Shown here: positions 18,595-27,995 of the stretch, piece after piece
Layout: every line of letters begins with the position of its first letter
How positions within the stretch are numbered: position 1 is the stretch's first letter
Assembly: GCF_000092025.1 (NCBI RefSeq)
Contig: NC_003064.2
Span: forward strand, 310,001-374,000
Reading direction: 5' to 3'
From: Agrobacterium fabrum str. C58
Lineage (GTDB): Bacteria > Pseudomonadota > Alphaproteobacteria > Rhizobiales > Rhizobiaceae
Length of the DNA: 64,000 nt
Program-made: the position numbers and the translations under genes
The notes under the pieces: generated by a model
What the model was told of the DNA's origin: nothing
Databases searched by the model: none
The model's input: the letters and a program-made list of their open reading frames with translations, nothing else

Positions 18595-19389
18595 CTATGG
18601 GGTACTCGCTGCTTTAATTGTCCTGGCTGGTGTCGATCGCAAATTTGTTGGGCTCGTTCCGGTCAGTCTCCTGAACATCGCGATGAACGCCGACGGGCTG
18701 TTATAGCCAAGTGTTTTGGCGATCGACTGGACCGATTTGCCATCTTCGATCAGCGACAGTGAAGCAACCAGCTTCAGTCTTTGTCGCCATTCGTTGAAAG
18801 ACACGCCGAGGTGCCCGAGGAATCGGCGCGACAAGGTTTTTTCCGTAGTTTGCAGTAATCTTGCCCATTCCGAAAGCGAGCGGCGGTCGCCCGGGTCAGC
18901 CTGCAGCGCGTCGATGACAGGCTGTAGCAGATCGTCGTTCGAGACCGGCAGAAAACTCTCGCGCCTTGGTGCGTTCAGTAGCTGGTCGACCAGCACGAAT
19001 GCAAGGCGCCGGTCCGCTTCCGTCTGCGGCACCGTTATGCGACGCTCGGCAAAATCGGCGAGGATCGCCTTGATCAGTGGGCTGAGCGCAAGCGTGCATG
19101 CCGTTTCGGGCATGCCCGCGCAGAGGTCGCGGTCGATATAGATCGAAACGAATTTGACGTTTTCGCGGTTATGGCAGGCATGCACCGCATCGGCCGGAAT
19201 CCACGTTGCGTAATGCGGTGGGCAGAGAAAGCGTTTTCCCTCAACCCGCGCTTCCATCACGCCAGTCAAGGCATAACCGACCTTGCACCACGGTTGCCGT
19301 TTCTCTTCGAAAATTCCTCCTGCCTCGTAGCTTTCCGTGCGGAAGGAGAGGGGCGCCGGGTTCTCGCCAGCGGCAATGCGAGTTTTCAT
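18595..19389 (-). CDS. AraC-family transcriptional regulator with cupin-like N-terminus
   Basis: 264-residue AraC regulator. An N-terminal cupin-type sensor (KVGYALTGVMEARVEGKRFL, then PPHYATWIPADAVHACHN) is followed by two C-terminal HTH units: SLSEWARLLQTTEKTLSRRF, and SVQSIAKTLGYNSPSAFIAM with FRRLTGTSP. This layout is common for regulators of adjacent exporters. It is divergent from the DMT transporter at 19487 (97 bp between starts), which is its probable target. The frame is open to 19449; ATG 19389 is taken because the cupin domain begins right after it. Confidence 0.9.
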   Translation of the reverse strand: MKTRIAAGENPAPLSFRTESYEAGGIFEEKRQPWCKVGYALTGVMEARVEGKRFLCPPHYATWIPADAVHACHNRENVKFVSIYIDRDLCAGMPETACTLALSPLIKAILADFAERRITVPQTEADRRLAFVLVDQLLNAPRRESFLPVSNDDLLQPVIDALQADPGDRRSLSEWARLLQTTEKTLSRRFLGHLGVSFNEWRQRLKLVASLSLIEDGKSVQSIAKTLGYNSPSAFIAMFRRLTGTSPTNLRSTPARTIKAASTP

Positions 19390-19486
19390 ACGTCGTCCGA
19401 TCGTCGCAGCTCTATGTCTTTTTATCACTATATAATGAAGAAAAGACATTTGCTAGGCAAGAGCCACTATGAACAAGGAGGCTCCG

Positions 19487-20398
19487 ATGCCTGTCAAATA
19501 TCTGCTCTTCTCTCTGCTGGCGGTCCTGATTTGGGTGGGAAACACCATCGTCAGCAAGTTGGCCGCTGGTGCGATCGCGCCCGGCACCATCGCTTTCGAA
19601 CGCTGGTTCATCGCCTTCGTCATCCTGACGCCGCTGGTCTACCGGGATGCCTGGCGTCACCGCCGGACGATCGCGGCTCACCTGCCAAAACTCATCCTCC
19701 TTGGCCTTCTCGGCATGGCTGCGTGTCAAGGACTTGGATATTACGCCGCCGGTTTAACCACGGCCACCAACATGGCGATCATGCTCTCGCTCGTGCCGCT
19801 GCTGACGTTGATCCTCAGCGCAGTTTTCCTGGCTGAAAGGCCGTCGAGCCTGGCCGTGATCGGCGGTATTATTTCCCTGTCGGGTATCTTTATCGTTCTC
19901 GGACAGGGCGATCCATCCCGCCTCCTGTCGCAGGGTGTCGGGCGCGGCGATGCGATGATGCTGGCTGCGGTGCTGGCTTATGCGGGCTATGGCATTCTTC
20001 TGCGGCGCTGGGCCATTCCGCTTGCCACCTGGACATCGATCTACGTACAGATCGGTGCCGCGGTCGTGCTTCTCGTCCCGAGCTATCTCCTGTCGGCCCC
20101 ATCCGCCTTGACTTTGCCGAATACGGCCATGGTGCTTTATGCGGCGATCCCCGGCTCGATCCTCGCGCCCTTTGTCTGGATGACGGCGGTAAAACATCTC
20201 GGCGCCGCCCGCACGGCGATCTTCATGAACCTGATTCCGATCTTCACCGCCATCGTCGCGGCCATCTTTCTCGGTGAGGCCTTGTATATCTACCACCTCC
20301 TCGGCGGCGGCATGACAGTGGCCGGGATCATCCTCGTGCAACGCAAACCTTTCCGCGAAAAGTCAGGCCAGAAGGCAGTCGTGGCGAGAGCTCAATGA
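19487..20398 (+). CDS. DMT-superfamily (EamA) exporter
   Basis: 303-residue EamA/DMT transporter with ten hydrophobic segments in two repeats. Typical elements are LIWVGNTIVSKLAAGAIAPG with FERWFIAFVIL, and the second-half GSILAPFVWMTAVKHLGAAR with FMNLIPIFTAIVAAIFLGEA. ATG 19487 is chosen because AAGGAGG lies six bases before it, rather than ATG 19469. It is divergent from the AraC regulator. Substrates of the family are amino acids, metabolites or drugs; none can be assigned here. Confidence 0.92.
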   Translation: MPVKYLLFSLLAVLIWVGNTIVSKLAAGAIAPGTIAFERWFIAFVILTPLVYRDAWRHRRTIAAHLPKLILLGLLGMAACQGLGYYAAGLTTATNMAIMLSLVPLLTLILSAVFLAERPSSLAVIGGIISLSGIFIVLGQGDPSRLLSQGVGRGDAMMLAAVLAYAGYGILLRRWAIPLATWTSIYVQIGAAVVLLVPSYLLSAPSALTLPNTAMVLYAAIPGSILAPFVWMTAVKHLGAARTAIFMNLIPIFTAIVAAIFLGEALYIYHLLGGGMTVAGIILVQRKPFREKSGQKAVVARAQ

Positions 20399-21197
20399 AA
20401 AATAAAATCTCCAGCGCGGCGTCGGTTCTAGCGTCGGACATTGGAATTTTCAGCTGAACTGCCGTGAGGATCGGCTCGCACGCTGTGTGGGCTTGCCCGG
20501 GGACGACTTCCCTATCCCAGGATGCTGTCGACTGCGAGCGATTAGAGATCTGACGCCGGGAAAACTGACGCTGAGCTTTGGCCGCTTGTCGTCCTCCAGT
20601 TGCAGGCAGGTTTTTTTGCAGACTCGATCATTCCAACCCCGCGTTCTAATAGTAGCACGGGTCTTTATGATTTGTGTCGGCATCACGAGCCTCGGCCTGG
20701 AACGAATCTGAAGAGAAGGGCGGACGCGAGAGCGGCGGAAAAAAATCACGAAACTGAAAGAACGTCGGGACCGTGCGGAGCCCTGCTGGAGCAGGCCGGG
20801 TTTGCCATCGACATGAAGGGGAGTGGAAATTGTCATCGTCATCCATGGGGGCTGTTTCCACCGCTTGGTGGAGCGGGAACACGGCTTTCTTGTTTTCCCC
20901 GTAGAGCCAAAGGTTTCCATTCCTATCAAGAGCAATACCGCGAATGGCCGGAGCGTTCACTCGGTTCGTCATTGTCTCGAAAACATACTTTGTCGGTAGG
21001 TGTTGAGTTCACACTTTACCGTTTGATGATGAGCGAAATGCGCGAATTCGTCGGAATCGACAACAGCAATGGGCGACTGATTATGTTCAGCGGCCAATGC
21101 CCGGCAAGTTCGAGCTCATTGCTCTGACGCAGCTTTTATGGCGTTCGAATACGTTTTGGGGCTATACTTATTTCGATCATGAGGTGCCGCCATGCGC
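20399..21197. other. Long intergenic region without recognisable gene
   Basis: About 800 bases. The best open frame is on the minus strand, 20646-20972 (108 residues), with NAPAIRGIALDRNGNLWLYG near its start and nothing recognisable after. The overlapping minus frame 20450-20935 is also unrecognised. The stretch could hold a decayed gene or an unknown small one. Confidence 0.4.
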
Positions 21198-22172
21198 TCA
21201 CGATGTCGAGATAACCGTTACCTTCTTCCGGCGCAGGGTTTCTCCGAATTTCAATCTGTAGGCGCGTGCAAGCGTGGACGGGGAAGAGAACCCAGTGCGA
21301 AACGCAATTTCATAAAGCGTCAGATTGGTTTCCAATGCGAGTGCGCGGGCATGGGACAGTCTGATCTGACTGTAGTACTGGCCGGCAGACATACCCAGGT
21401 ATCGGTGAAACAAGCGATCCAAGCTACGCTCTGATACCGCCACACGGTCGGCAATGTCAGGCAGTTTGAGCGGCTGTTCGGCAGTTTCGCGCATAACAAC
21501 GATCGCGCGCTGCAGGGCCGCGGGCAGTCCGTGATCGCTCATTCGACCCGAAAGGCCTCGCGCTAATGTCCTCTCAGCTGATTTCTGGACGCCGCCAAAC
21601 ATGTTAGCGACATCAAAACGCAGAGCCTCATCCGCGTGTTTTCCGATGAGGTCGAGTGACCACGTCAGAACGCTCTGTGCATCGCCGCAGGTCACGATGT
21701 TTCCATCAACGACATAAGGCGCATCCGTGACACGAACCTCCGGAAAATTTTCTGCGAATTCCTTCTTCTCCATCCAATGGATCGTTGCCCTGCGTCCGGC
21801 AAGAAGACCGATGCGCGCGAGCAACCACGCACCGGTGTCAAGCCCGCCCACAATCGGAAGACCGCGTGCTTTTCTGCGCACGGCCGCCGCTGACTCCTGG
21901 TTGAGGTGATTTCTTATTCCATAGCCTGCGACAAGGATAAGTGCGTCTGTCGCTCCCACTCGAGATAGCGGAAGATCAGCAGCGATCGCGGCGCGTGACG
22001 AACTGATAATCGCATTTCCGTCCAAGGAACACAATTGCCATGAAAAAAGCTGACGGCCCGAAAGGTCGCGTGCGGCACGAAGCGGCTCGATGGCGCTGGC
22101 AAGCACCATATTGGAAAAGCTCTCAAATAGCAGAAACGTCAGGTGAAACGGCGATTTTGGCGACATGCGCAC
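21198..22172 (-). CDS. GlxA-family AraC-type regulator, probable carnitine-operon regulator (CdhR-like)
   Basis: 324 residues. An N-terminal DJ-1/PfpI-like glutamine-amidotransferase domain (FHLTFLLFESFSNMVLASAI, later LPIVGGLDTGAWLLARIGLL) is fused to a C-terminal AraC HTH (LKLPDIADRVAVSERSLDRL, then YEIAFRTGFSSPSTLARAYR). This is the GlxA architecture. In pseudomonads GlxA-type CdhR regulates carnitine dehydrogenase, and here the gene is divergent from a carnitine operon at 22255 (82 bp between starts). The carnitine role is inferred from that context. Confidence 0.88.
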   Translation of the reverse strand: MRMSPKSPFHLTFLLFESFSNMVLASAIEPLRAARDLSGRQLFSWQLCSLDGNAIISSSRAAIAADLPLSRVGATDALILVAGYGIRNHLNQESAAAVRRKARGLPIVGGLDTGAWLLARIGLLAGRRATIHWMEKKEFAENFPEVRVTDAPYVVDGNIVTCGDAQSVLTWSLDLIGKHADEALRFDVANMFGGVQKSAERTLARGLSGRMSDHGLPAALQRAIVVMRETAEQPLKLPDIADRVAVSERSLDRLFHRYLGMSAGQYYSQIRLSHARALALETNLTLYEIAFRTGFSSPSTLARAYRLKFGETLRRKKVTVISTS

Positions 22173-22254
22173 AGTTTAGCGTGAATCATGCACATTGCGA
22201 CAGGAAATTTGCTGTCACACTCTCATGGAATTCACCTCATTCCCGGAGTATTTC

Positions 22255-23142
22255 ATGAACCGCGACGTCTTCATAACATGCGCTGTTACCGGTTCCGGTC
22301 AAAGCCATACGAAGTCAAGTCTCGTGCCGATCACGCCAGCACAAATTGCCGATGCGTGCATCGAGGCCGCCAAGGCCGGCGCCGCCATTGCCCATGTTCA
22401 TGTCCGTGACCCAGACACCGGGGCACCCTCCCGCGATCCGGCCCTTTATCGGGAAGTCGTCGAGCGTGTGCGCGCCTCCGATACTGATGTTGTGCTGAAC
22501 CTGACGGCAGGAATGGGCGGGGATATCGTTCTCGGATCGGCGGAAGCGCCTTTACCGCTCGCGCCACAATCCGATCTGGTTGGCGCTACCGAACGGCTTG
22601 TGCATGTGGAAGAACTGCTTCCAGAGATTTGCACGCTCGACTGCGGAACGATGAATTTCGCGGAAGCAGACTATGTGATGACAAATACCCCCGGCACTTT
22701 ACGTGCCATGGCACGGCGTATTCAGGCAGCTGGTGTGCGTCCGGAAATAGAGGTCTTCGATACGGGGCATCTATGGCTTGCGAAGACACTTGTCGACGAG
22801 GGCCTTATCGATGATCCCGTAATGATCCAGCTTTGCATGGGCATCCCCTACGGTGCGCCAGCCGATATCAACAGCCTCATGGCGATGGTCAACAACATCC
22901 CGCAAGGATGGACCTATTCGATGTTCTCCATCGGTCGCATGCAGCTACCATATGTTGCACAGGCGGCCCTGGCGGGCGGACATGTCCGTGTCGGTCTGGA
23001 AGATAATATCTGGCTGGACAGAGGCGTGCTCGCGCGCAACGGCGACCTGGTCGAACGCGCAGCTACCATTCTGACGGCCATGGGCTGCCGGATACTTACC
23101 CCACAGGAGGTTCGCGAAAAGCTCAAACTGCTTCGGCGCTAA
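22255..23142 (+). CDS. BKACE (3-keto-5-aminohexanoate cleavage family), likely 3-dehydrocarnitine cleavage enzyme
   Basis: 295-residue zinc-dependent beta-keto acid cleavage enzyme. The metal motif is [14 protein letters not shown]; other marks are [27 protein letters not shown] and the C-terminal [21 protein letters not shown] enzymes transfer an acyl unit from a 3-keto acid to acetyl-CoA; in carnitine degradation they act on 3-dehydrocarnitine, giving betainyl-CoA and acetoacetate. Start ATG 22255 ([15 protein letters not shown]) fits the family N-terminus; the frame is open from 22195. It opens the operon with the fused carnitine dehydrogenase. Confidence 0.92.
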   Translation: MNRDVFITCAVTGSGQSHTKSSLVPITPAQIADACIEAAKAGAAIAHVHVRDPDTGAPSRDPALYREVVERVRASDTDVVLNLTAGMGGDIVLGSAEAPLPLAPQSDLVGATERLVHVEELLPEICTLDCGTMNFAEADYVMTNTPGTLRAMARRIQAAGVRPEIEVFDTGHLWLAKTLVDEGLIDDPVMIQLCMGIPYGAPADINSLMAMVNNIPQGWTYSMFSIGRMQLPYVAQAALAGGHVRVGLEDNIWLDRGVLARNGDLVERAATILTAMGCRILTPQEVREKLKLLRR

Positions 23143-23185
23143 TCAGCATCTCATCAAACCTATAATAAAGAGAGGAACTGTTGAA

Positions 23186-24739
23186 ATGAGCAAAGCACTA
23201 TTCGATATCACCCGACGTAGTCTTCTGGCTGGTGCAGCCGGTCTCGCCGCCGCCGGGATCGTGCCATTTGGGGCAAGAGCAGCAGAGCCGAGGCGTGGCG
23301 GTACCTTGCGGATCGGTCATCTTGGCGGCGCAACCTCCGACACCATCGACCCGGCGACGTTTGCGGCCGGACCGGTCGTGACCGCCATGCTTGCGGTGTG
23401 CAACAACCTCGTGGAAATCGATGCCGAGGGCAAAGCCGTGCCGGAGCTTGCGGAGAGCTTCGAGACCGACGCAGACGCGCGCATCTGGACCTTCAAGCTG
23501 CGGCAGACCGCAACTTTTTCCGATGGGCGCAAACTGACTGCAAAAGACGTTATCGCCTCATTCAATCACCATCGCGGGCAGGATTCCAAGTCCGGCGCGA
23601 ATGGATCACTCTCGCAATTGACTGACATTCGTTCCGATGGCGATCACGTCGTGATCTTCGAACTCAAATCCGGCAATGCCGACTTTGCCTATCTTACCTC
23701 CGATTACCACTTCGTCATCATGCCGGCCAACGAGGACGGAACGCTGAACTGGCAATCCAAACTCGGAACAGGTGGCTACGTGCTGGCCGATTTCGAACCG
23801 GGCGTTCGCATCACTCTGAAACGTCGCGATGACTACTGGAAATCGGATCGGGCGTGGTTCGATACCGTCGTTCTGTCAACCATCAACGACGCCACGGCCC
23901 GTCAGAACGCATTGATAACTGGTGAAGTCGACGTCATTAATTCGCCTGACCTTGCGACACTCCCGCTTCTTTTGCGCCGACCAGGGATCAAGGCGACGGA
24001 AGTCACGGGCACTGCGCATTATGCGATGCCGATGTTCTGCGACGCCGCGCCATTCAAGGATCCCAATGTCCGCCTTGCTCTCAAACACGCCATTGATCGC
24101 AAGGCGGTGCTTGAGAAGGTTCTGCACGGGCACGGCCGCATCGCCAACGACAGCCCAATTGCGCCTGCTAACCGCTACTTTGCGGCCGACCTGCCTCAGC
24201 ACGACTATGATCCGGATAAGGCAAAGCACTATCTCAAAAAGGCGGGCATGGATGCGCTCAAGGTGGAAATATCCGCGTCCGACGCAGCCTCCGTCGGCGC
24301 TCTCGCCATGGTCCAGCTGTTCCAGCAGTCCGCCAAGGCGACAGGGATCGATCTCGGCATCAAACGGGAGCCGGATGACGGTTACTGGTCGAATGTCTGG
24401 CTGAAAAAGCCGTTCTGTGTGAGCTACTGGAATGGTCGCCCGACCGAGGATGATATGTTCAGCCTCGTCTATGCCAAGGGCGTCGATTGGAACGAAAGCC
24501 ACTGGGATAACGAGCGGTTCAACTCGCTTCTTGTAAAGGCGCGCACCACTTTGGACGAAAAGTTGCGCGCAGAAATGTATCACGAGATGCAGGGCCTGGT
24601 CAGCGAGGATGGCGGGACGATCATTCCTGTCTTCGTAAATTATGTCGATGTCTCCAATGACAAGGTTGCGCATGGCCCCGTTGCCAACAACCGCTTCTTC
24701 GACGGCTGGAAAATCGTGGAACGGTGGTGGCAGGCATGA
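23186..24739 (+). CDS. ABC transporter substrate-binding protein (SBP_bac_5, Tat signal), carnitine/betaine-type import
   Basis: 517-residue periplasmic solute-binding protein of the peptide/nickel/opine class. A twin-arginine signal is visible: ITRRSLLAGAAGLAAAGIVP, cleavage probably after ARA. The mature start is RRGGTLRIGHLGG, followed by YDPDKAKHYLKKAG and NDATARQNALITGEVDVIN patterns of the family. It follows the BKACE gene by 43 bp and overlaps the dehydrogenase by ATGA. The ligand is inferred to be carnitine or an ester of it because of the operon; class members bind diverse small solutes. Confidence 0.9.
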   Translation: MSKALFDITRRSLLAGAAGLAAAGIVPFGARAAEPRRGGTLRIGHLGGATSDTIDPATFAAGPVVTAMLAVCNNLVEIDAEGKAVPELAESFETDADARIWTFKLRQTATFSDGRKLTAKDVIASFNHHRGQDSKSGANGSLSQLTDIRSDGDHVVIFELKSGNADFAYLTSDYHFVIMPANEDGTLNWQSKLGTGGYVLADFEPGVRITLKRRDDYWKSDRAWFDTVVLSTINDATARQNALITGEVDVINSPDLATLPLLLRRPGIKATEVTGTAHYAMPMFCDAAPFKDPNVRLALKHAIDRKAVLEKVLHGHGRIANDSPIAPANRYFAADLPQHDYDPDKAKHYLKKAGMDALKVEISASDAASVGALAMVQLFQQSAKATGIDLGIKREPDDGYWSNVWLKKPFCVSYWNGRPTEDDMFSLVYAKGVDWNESHWDNERFNSLLVKARTTLDEKLRAEMYHEMQGLVSEDGGTIIPVFVNYVDVSNDKVAHGPVANNRFFDGWKIVERWWQA

Positions 24740-26190
24740 AAATCGCAGCAATTGGAGGCGGTGTCATCGGCGGCGGCTGGATCGCCCGCTTCATATTGGC
24801 CGGTCATGACGTCACTGTCTTCGACCCACATCCCGAAGCAAACCGCATCGTCACGGAGGTAATGGCAAATGCTGCCGAGGCCTGGGGGAGACTTTATCAG
24901 TCGCCTCTTCCAAAGCCAGGGTCAATCAACTGGGCAAGCTCGATCGCCGAGGCTGTCGCCGGCGCCGATTACATTCAGGAAAGCGTTCCAGAGCGGCTGG
25001 ATCTTAAGCATCGCATCATTGCCGAAATTGAGGCAACGGCTTCACCGCAGGCGATCATTGCCTCTTCTACCTCCGGGTTCAAGCCGTCCGAATTGCGCGA
25101 AGGTTCAGTTCATTCCGAGCGCGTTATTGTCGCGCATCCCTTTAATCCGGTCTATCTTTTGCCGGTCGTGGAAGTGGTGGGCGGCGGCGTTGCGGCGCAA
25201 AGGGCGTCAGATATTCTGGTGTCGGTGGGCATGAAACCGGTGCAGATAGGCCGGGAAATCGATGCGCATATAGGTGACCGCCTGCTCGAAGCGATCTGGC
25301 GGGAAGCACTTTGGCTGGTCAAGGATGGTATCGCCACCACTCAGGAAATAGACGATATCATCCGCTATGGCTTTGGATTGCGTTGGGCTCAGATGGGTCT
25401 GTTCGAGACCTACCGCATCGCTGGCGGCGAGGCCGGCATGCGTCACTTCCTTGCTCAGTTCGGCCCGGCGCTGAAATGGCCCTGGACCAAGTTGATGGAC
25501 GTGCCGGAGTTCAATGACGAACTGATCGACCTGATTGCCGGCCAATCAGATGCGCAGTCAGGCGCATACTCCATTCGAGAGCTGGAGCGCATTCGCGATA
25601 GCAACCTGATCGGCATTTTCCATGCGCTCAAGGCCAATGATTGGGGAGCCGGACAGACCGTGAAAGCGATGGAAAATCGCTTTTATGCCCGCAACGGTAA
25701 GGTTCAGGCAGATTATCCGCTGCGTCTCCATGAGGCTCATGTCAATGGTGGCTGGGTAGACTACAACGGACATATGACCGAGTTTCGCTATTTGCAGGTA
25801 CTGGGCGATGCGACAGACGCCTTGCTCATCCATATAGGGCTCGATGCCGACTACCGCGCCGCAGGTCATTCCGCTTACACGGTCGAAACCCACATCCGCC
25901 ATCTGGCGGAAGTAAAGGCAGGTGCGCGGCTCACGGTGGAAACCAGGCTGCTCGGTTATGACGACAAGCGCCTCCGCCTCCATCATGCGATCCTGAACGA
26001 AGATGGCGAGACAGTCGCAACCGGCGAGCATATGCTTCTGCATGTCGATACCAAGGCAAACCGTACAGTGGCAATGCCGCCAGCATTGATGCGCGCACTT
26101 GATCATCTCAACGCGCAGGAAGAAGGACCACTTCCAGATCACGCCGGATCGGGAATCCGTGCGGTGCGGTTGAAGGAGACGTCGGCATGA
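24736..26190 (+). CDS. L-carnitine 3-dehydrogenase fused to betainyl-CoA thioesterase
   Basis: 484-residue bifunctional protein. Residues 1-320 are a 3-hydroxyacyl-CoA-dehydrogenase-like NAD enzyme: IAAIGGGVIGGGWIARFILA (dinucleotide loop), SSTSGFKPSEL and VAHPFNPVYLLPVVEVVGGG. Residues about 335-480 form a hotdog thioesterase: HVNGGWVDYNGHMTEFRYLQ and ETHIRHLAEVKAGARLTVET. This fusion is known from carnitine dehydrogenases of rhizobia: the first half oxidises L-carnitine to 3-dehydrocarnitine, the second hydrolyses betainyl-CoA made by BKACE to glycine betaine. Start ATG 24736 overlaps the previous stop (ATGA), and the next gene overlaps by ATGA too. Confidence 0.93.
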   Translation: MKIAAIGGGVIGGGWIARFILAGHDVTVFDPHPEANRIVTEVMANAAEAWGRLYQSPLPKPGSINWASSIAEAVAGADYIQESVPERLDLKHRIIAEIEATASPQAIIASSTSGFKPSELREGSVHSERVIVAHPFNPVYLLPVVEVVGGGVAAQRASDILVSVGMKPVQIGREIDAHIGDRLLEAIWREALWLVKDGIATTQEIDDIIRYGFGLRWAQMGLFETYRIAGGEAGMRHFLAQFGPALKWPWTKLMDVPEFNDELIDLIAGQSDAQSGAYSIRELERIRDSNLIGIFHALKANDWGAGQTVKAMENRFYARNGKVQADYPLRLHEAHVNGGWVDYNGHMTEFRYLQVLGDATDALLIHIGLDADYRAAGHSAYTVETHIRHLAEVKAGARLTVETRLLGYDDKRLRLHHAILNEDGETVATGEHMLLHVDTKANRTVAMPPALMRALDHLNAQEEGPLPDHAGSGIRAVRLKETSA

Positions 26191-27158
26191 AGAGCGGACG
26201 AAAGCACCCTATTCAGCGCATGGTGGCCGTGCGGCTGGGTCTCGGCTTGTTCACTCTGCTTTTTATCTCCCTACTGATCTTTCTTGCTGTTGGCCTGCTG
26301 CCGGGCGATATTGCCCAACAGGTTCTAGGCCAATCGGCCACACCAGAAACAGTTGCTGCCTTTCGACGCGAGCTTGGTCTCGATCAACCTTTGTCATGGC
26401 GGTATCTGACCTGGATCGGCGGTATCCTCACCGGCGATTTTGGTCACTCGCTCGCCAACGGCCGACCTGTTGCGGAGCTCCTGTCGGCGCGACTTGGCAA
26501 CACGCTGTTTCTGGCCGCATACGCAGCCGCCATCGCCATACCCCTTGCAGTTCTGCTGGGGCTGCTGGCGGCGATGTGGAGGGGTACGTGGTTCGATAGG
26601 GTCATCAATGTTATGACGCTATCGGCTATTTCATTTCCTGAATTCTTCGTCGCTTACATTCTGATGTTCTGGCTTTCAGTTCACATGGGATGGTTTCCGT
26701 CGGTGGCCGATCCTGGTGCGGCACCCGACCTGTTCGACATGCTGCGCCGTGCCTTCCTTCCGGCAATAACGCTCGTCCTTGTTGTCACAGCGCATATGAT
26801 GCGAATGACGCGTGCTGCGGTGTTGAATGTGCTGGCCGAACCCTATGTCATAATGGCACGCCTCAAGGGCGCCTCTCGCTGGCGCATCATTACCCGGCAT
26901 GCCCTGCCGAATGCGCTTGCGCCGATTTCCAACGTCATCGCGATCAATGTTGCCTGGCTCATCACCGGTGTCGTCATCGTAGAGGTTGTTTTTGTCTATC
27001 CTGGTCTTGGCCAGCTGATGGTCGACAGCGTTACCAACCGTGACATGCCGGTGGTGCAGGCCTGCGCGCTTATCTTTGCCGCTGTTTATATTCTCTTGAA
27101 CCTTTTGGCCGACGTGCTGGCAATTGCCACCAATCCGCGCCTGCTGCATCCGAGGTGA
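26187..27158 (+). CDS. ABC transporter permease (DppB/OppB type)
   Basis: 323-residue inner-membrane permease with six hydrophobic segments. The N-terminal LLPGDIAQQVLGQSATPETV with FRRELGLDQPLSWRY is the DppB-family block, and the coupling region is ARLKGASRWRIITRHALPNA (EAA motif). The last part VVEVVFVYPGLGQLMVDSVT is typical too. ATG overlaps the preceding stop by ATGA. It works with the DppC-like permease and the fused ATPase next to it to import the operon's solute. Confidence 0.93.
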   Translation: MKSGRKHPIQRMVAVRLGLGLFTLLFISLLIFLAVGLLPGDIAQQVLGQSATPETVAAFRRELGLDQPLSWRYLTWIGGILTGDFGHSLANGRPVAELLSARLGNTLFLAAYAAAIAIPLAVLLGLLAAMWRGTWFDRVINVMTLSAISFPEFFVAYILMFWLSVHMGWFPSVADPGAAPDLFDMLRRAFLPAITLVLVVTAHMMRMTRAAVLNVLAEPYVIMARLKGASRWRIITRHALPNALAPISNVIAINVAWLITGVVIVEVVFVYPGLGQLMVDSVTNRDMPVVQACALIFAAVYILLNLLADVLAIATNPRLLHPR

Positions 27159-27162
27159 GGTG

Positions 27163-27990
27163 ATGACGAGCCTTGCCCGGACAATCAGAACCATGCCTTT
27201 AACCGCACTGATCGGCCTTATCATCATCGTCATCTATGTTCTTTTGGTCACATTTGCCCCGATGATAGCGCCCTACGATCAGGCCGAAATTGTCGGTGCA
27301 CAATTCGAACCCTGGAGTACGGCATTTCCCGTTGGCACGGATGCGCTCGGCCGCGACATGCTCTCGCGGCTTATTTGGGGTGCACGCAATACTGTCGGAA
27401 TTGCTGCCACGACCACGGTGCTTGCCTTTGCGCTCGGTGCGATAGCCGGTCTTCTTGCGGCTGCTCTTGGCGGGTGGTTTGATCTCGTTCTTTCCCGCAT
27501 TGTTGACGTAATGATGGCGGTGCCGCCACTGATCCTCACATTGCTGGCGCTGTCAGCGCTTGGGTCGGGAGTGGTCAATCTGATCCTGATCGTTGCCGTT
27601 CTGGATTCAACACGCGTCTTTCGTCTGGCGCGTGCGACAGCGGCAAATGTCATGGTAATGGACTATGTTGAGGCGGCGAAACTTCGTGGCGACGGCATTG
27701 CCTGGATCATTCGCAAGGAAGTGCTTCCCAACATCACCGCGCCACTTATTGCTGAGTTCGGGCTGCGATTTTGTTTCGTCTTTCTGACGATTTCGGCGCT
27801 TGCCTTTCTGGGGCTTGGGCTACCGCCGCCAATGGCTGATTGGGGCGCGATGGTCCGCGACAACGCAGCCCTCATCACCTTTGGAGATATCACGCCGCTT
27901 CTGCCGGCCGCTTGTATCGCCGTGCTGACCGTTTCGATCAATTTTGTCGTGGACTGGATGTTGCATCGCGCCTCGGGATTGAAGGACTAA
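27163..27990 (+). CDS. ABC transporter permease (DppC/OppC type)
   Basis: 275-residue permease with the DppC hallmarks: HPFGTDxxGRD-like FPVGTDALGRDMLSRLIWGA, the EAA loop AAKLRGDGIAWIIRKEVLPN and the terminal SALAFLGLGLPPPMADWGAM. Start ATG 27163 follows GAGGTGAGG; the frame extends upstream into the previous gene to 27124 but that part has no family match. Four bases separate it from the DppB-like gene and five from the ATPase gene, so all are one transcript. Confidence 0.93.
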   Translation: MTSLARTIRTMPLTALIGLIIIVIYVLLVTFAPMIAPYDQAEIVGAQFEPWSTAFPVGTDALGRDMLSRLIWGARNTVGIAATTTVLAFALGAIAGLLAAALGGWFDLVLSRIVDVMMAVPPLILTLLALSALGSGVVNLILIVAVLDSTRVFRLARATAANVMVMDYVEAAKLRGDGIAWIIRKEVLPNITAPLIAEFGLRFCFVFLTISALAFLGLGLPPPMADWGAMVRDNAALITFGDITPLLPAACIAVLTVSINFVVDWMLHRASGLKD

Positions 27991-27995
27991 AAGCC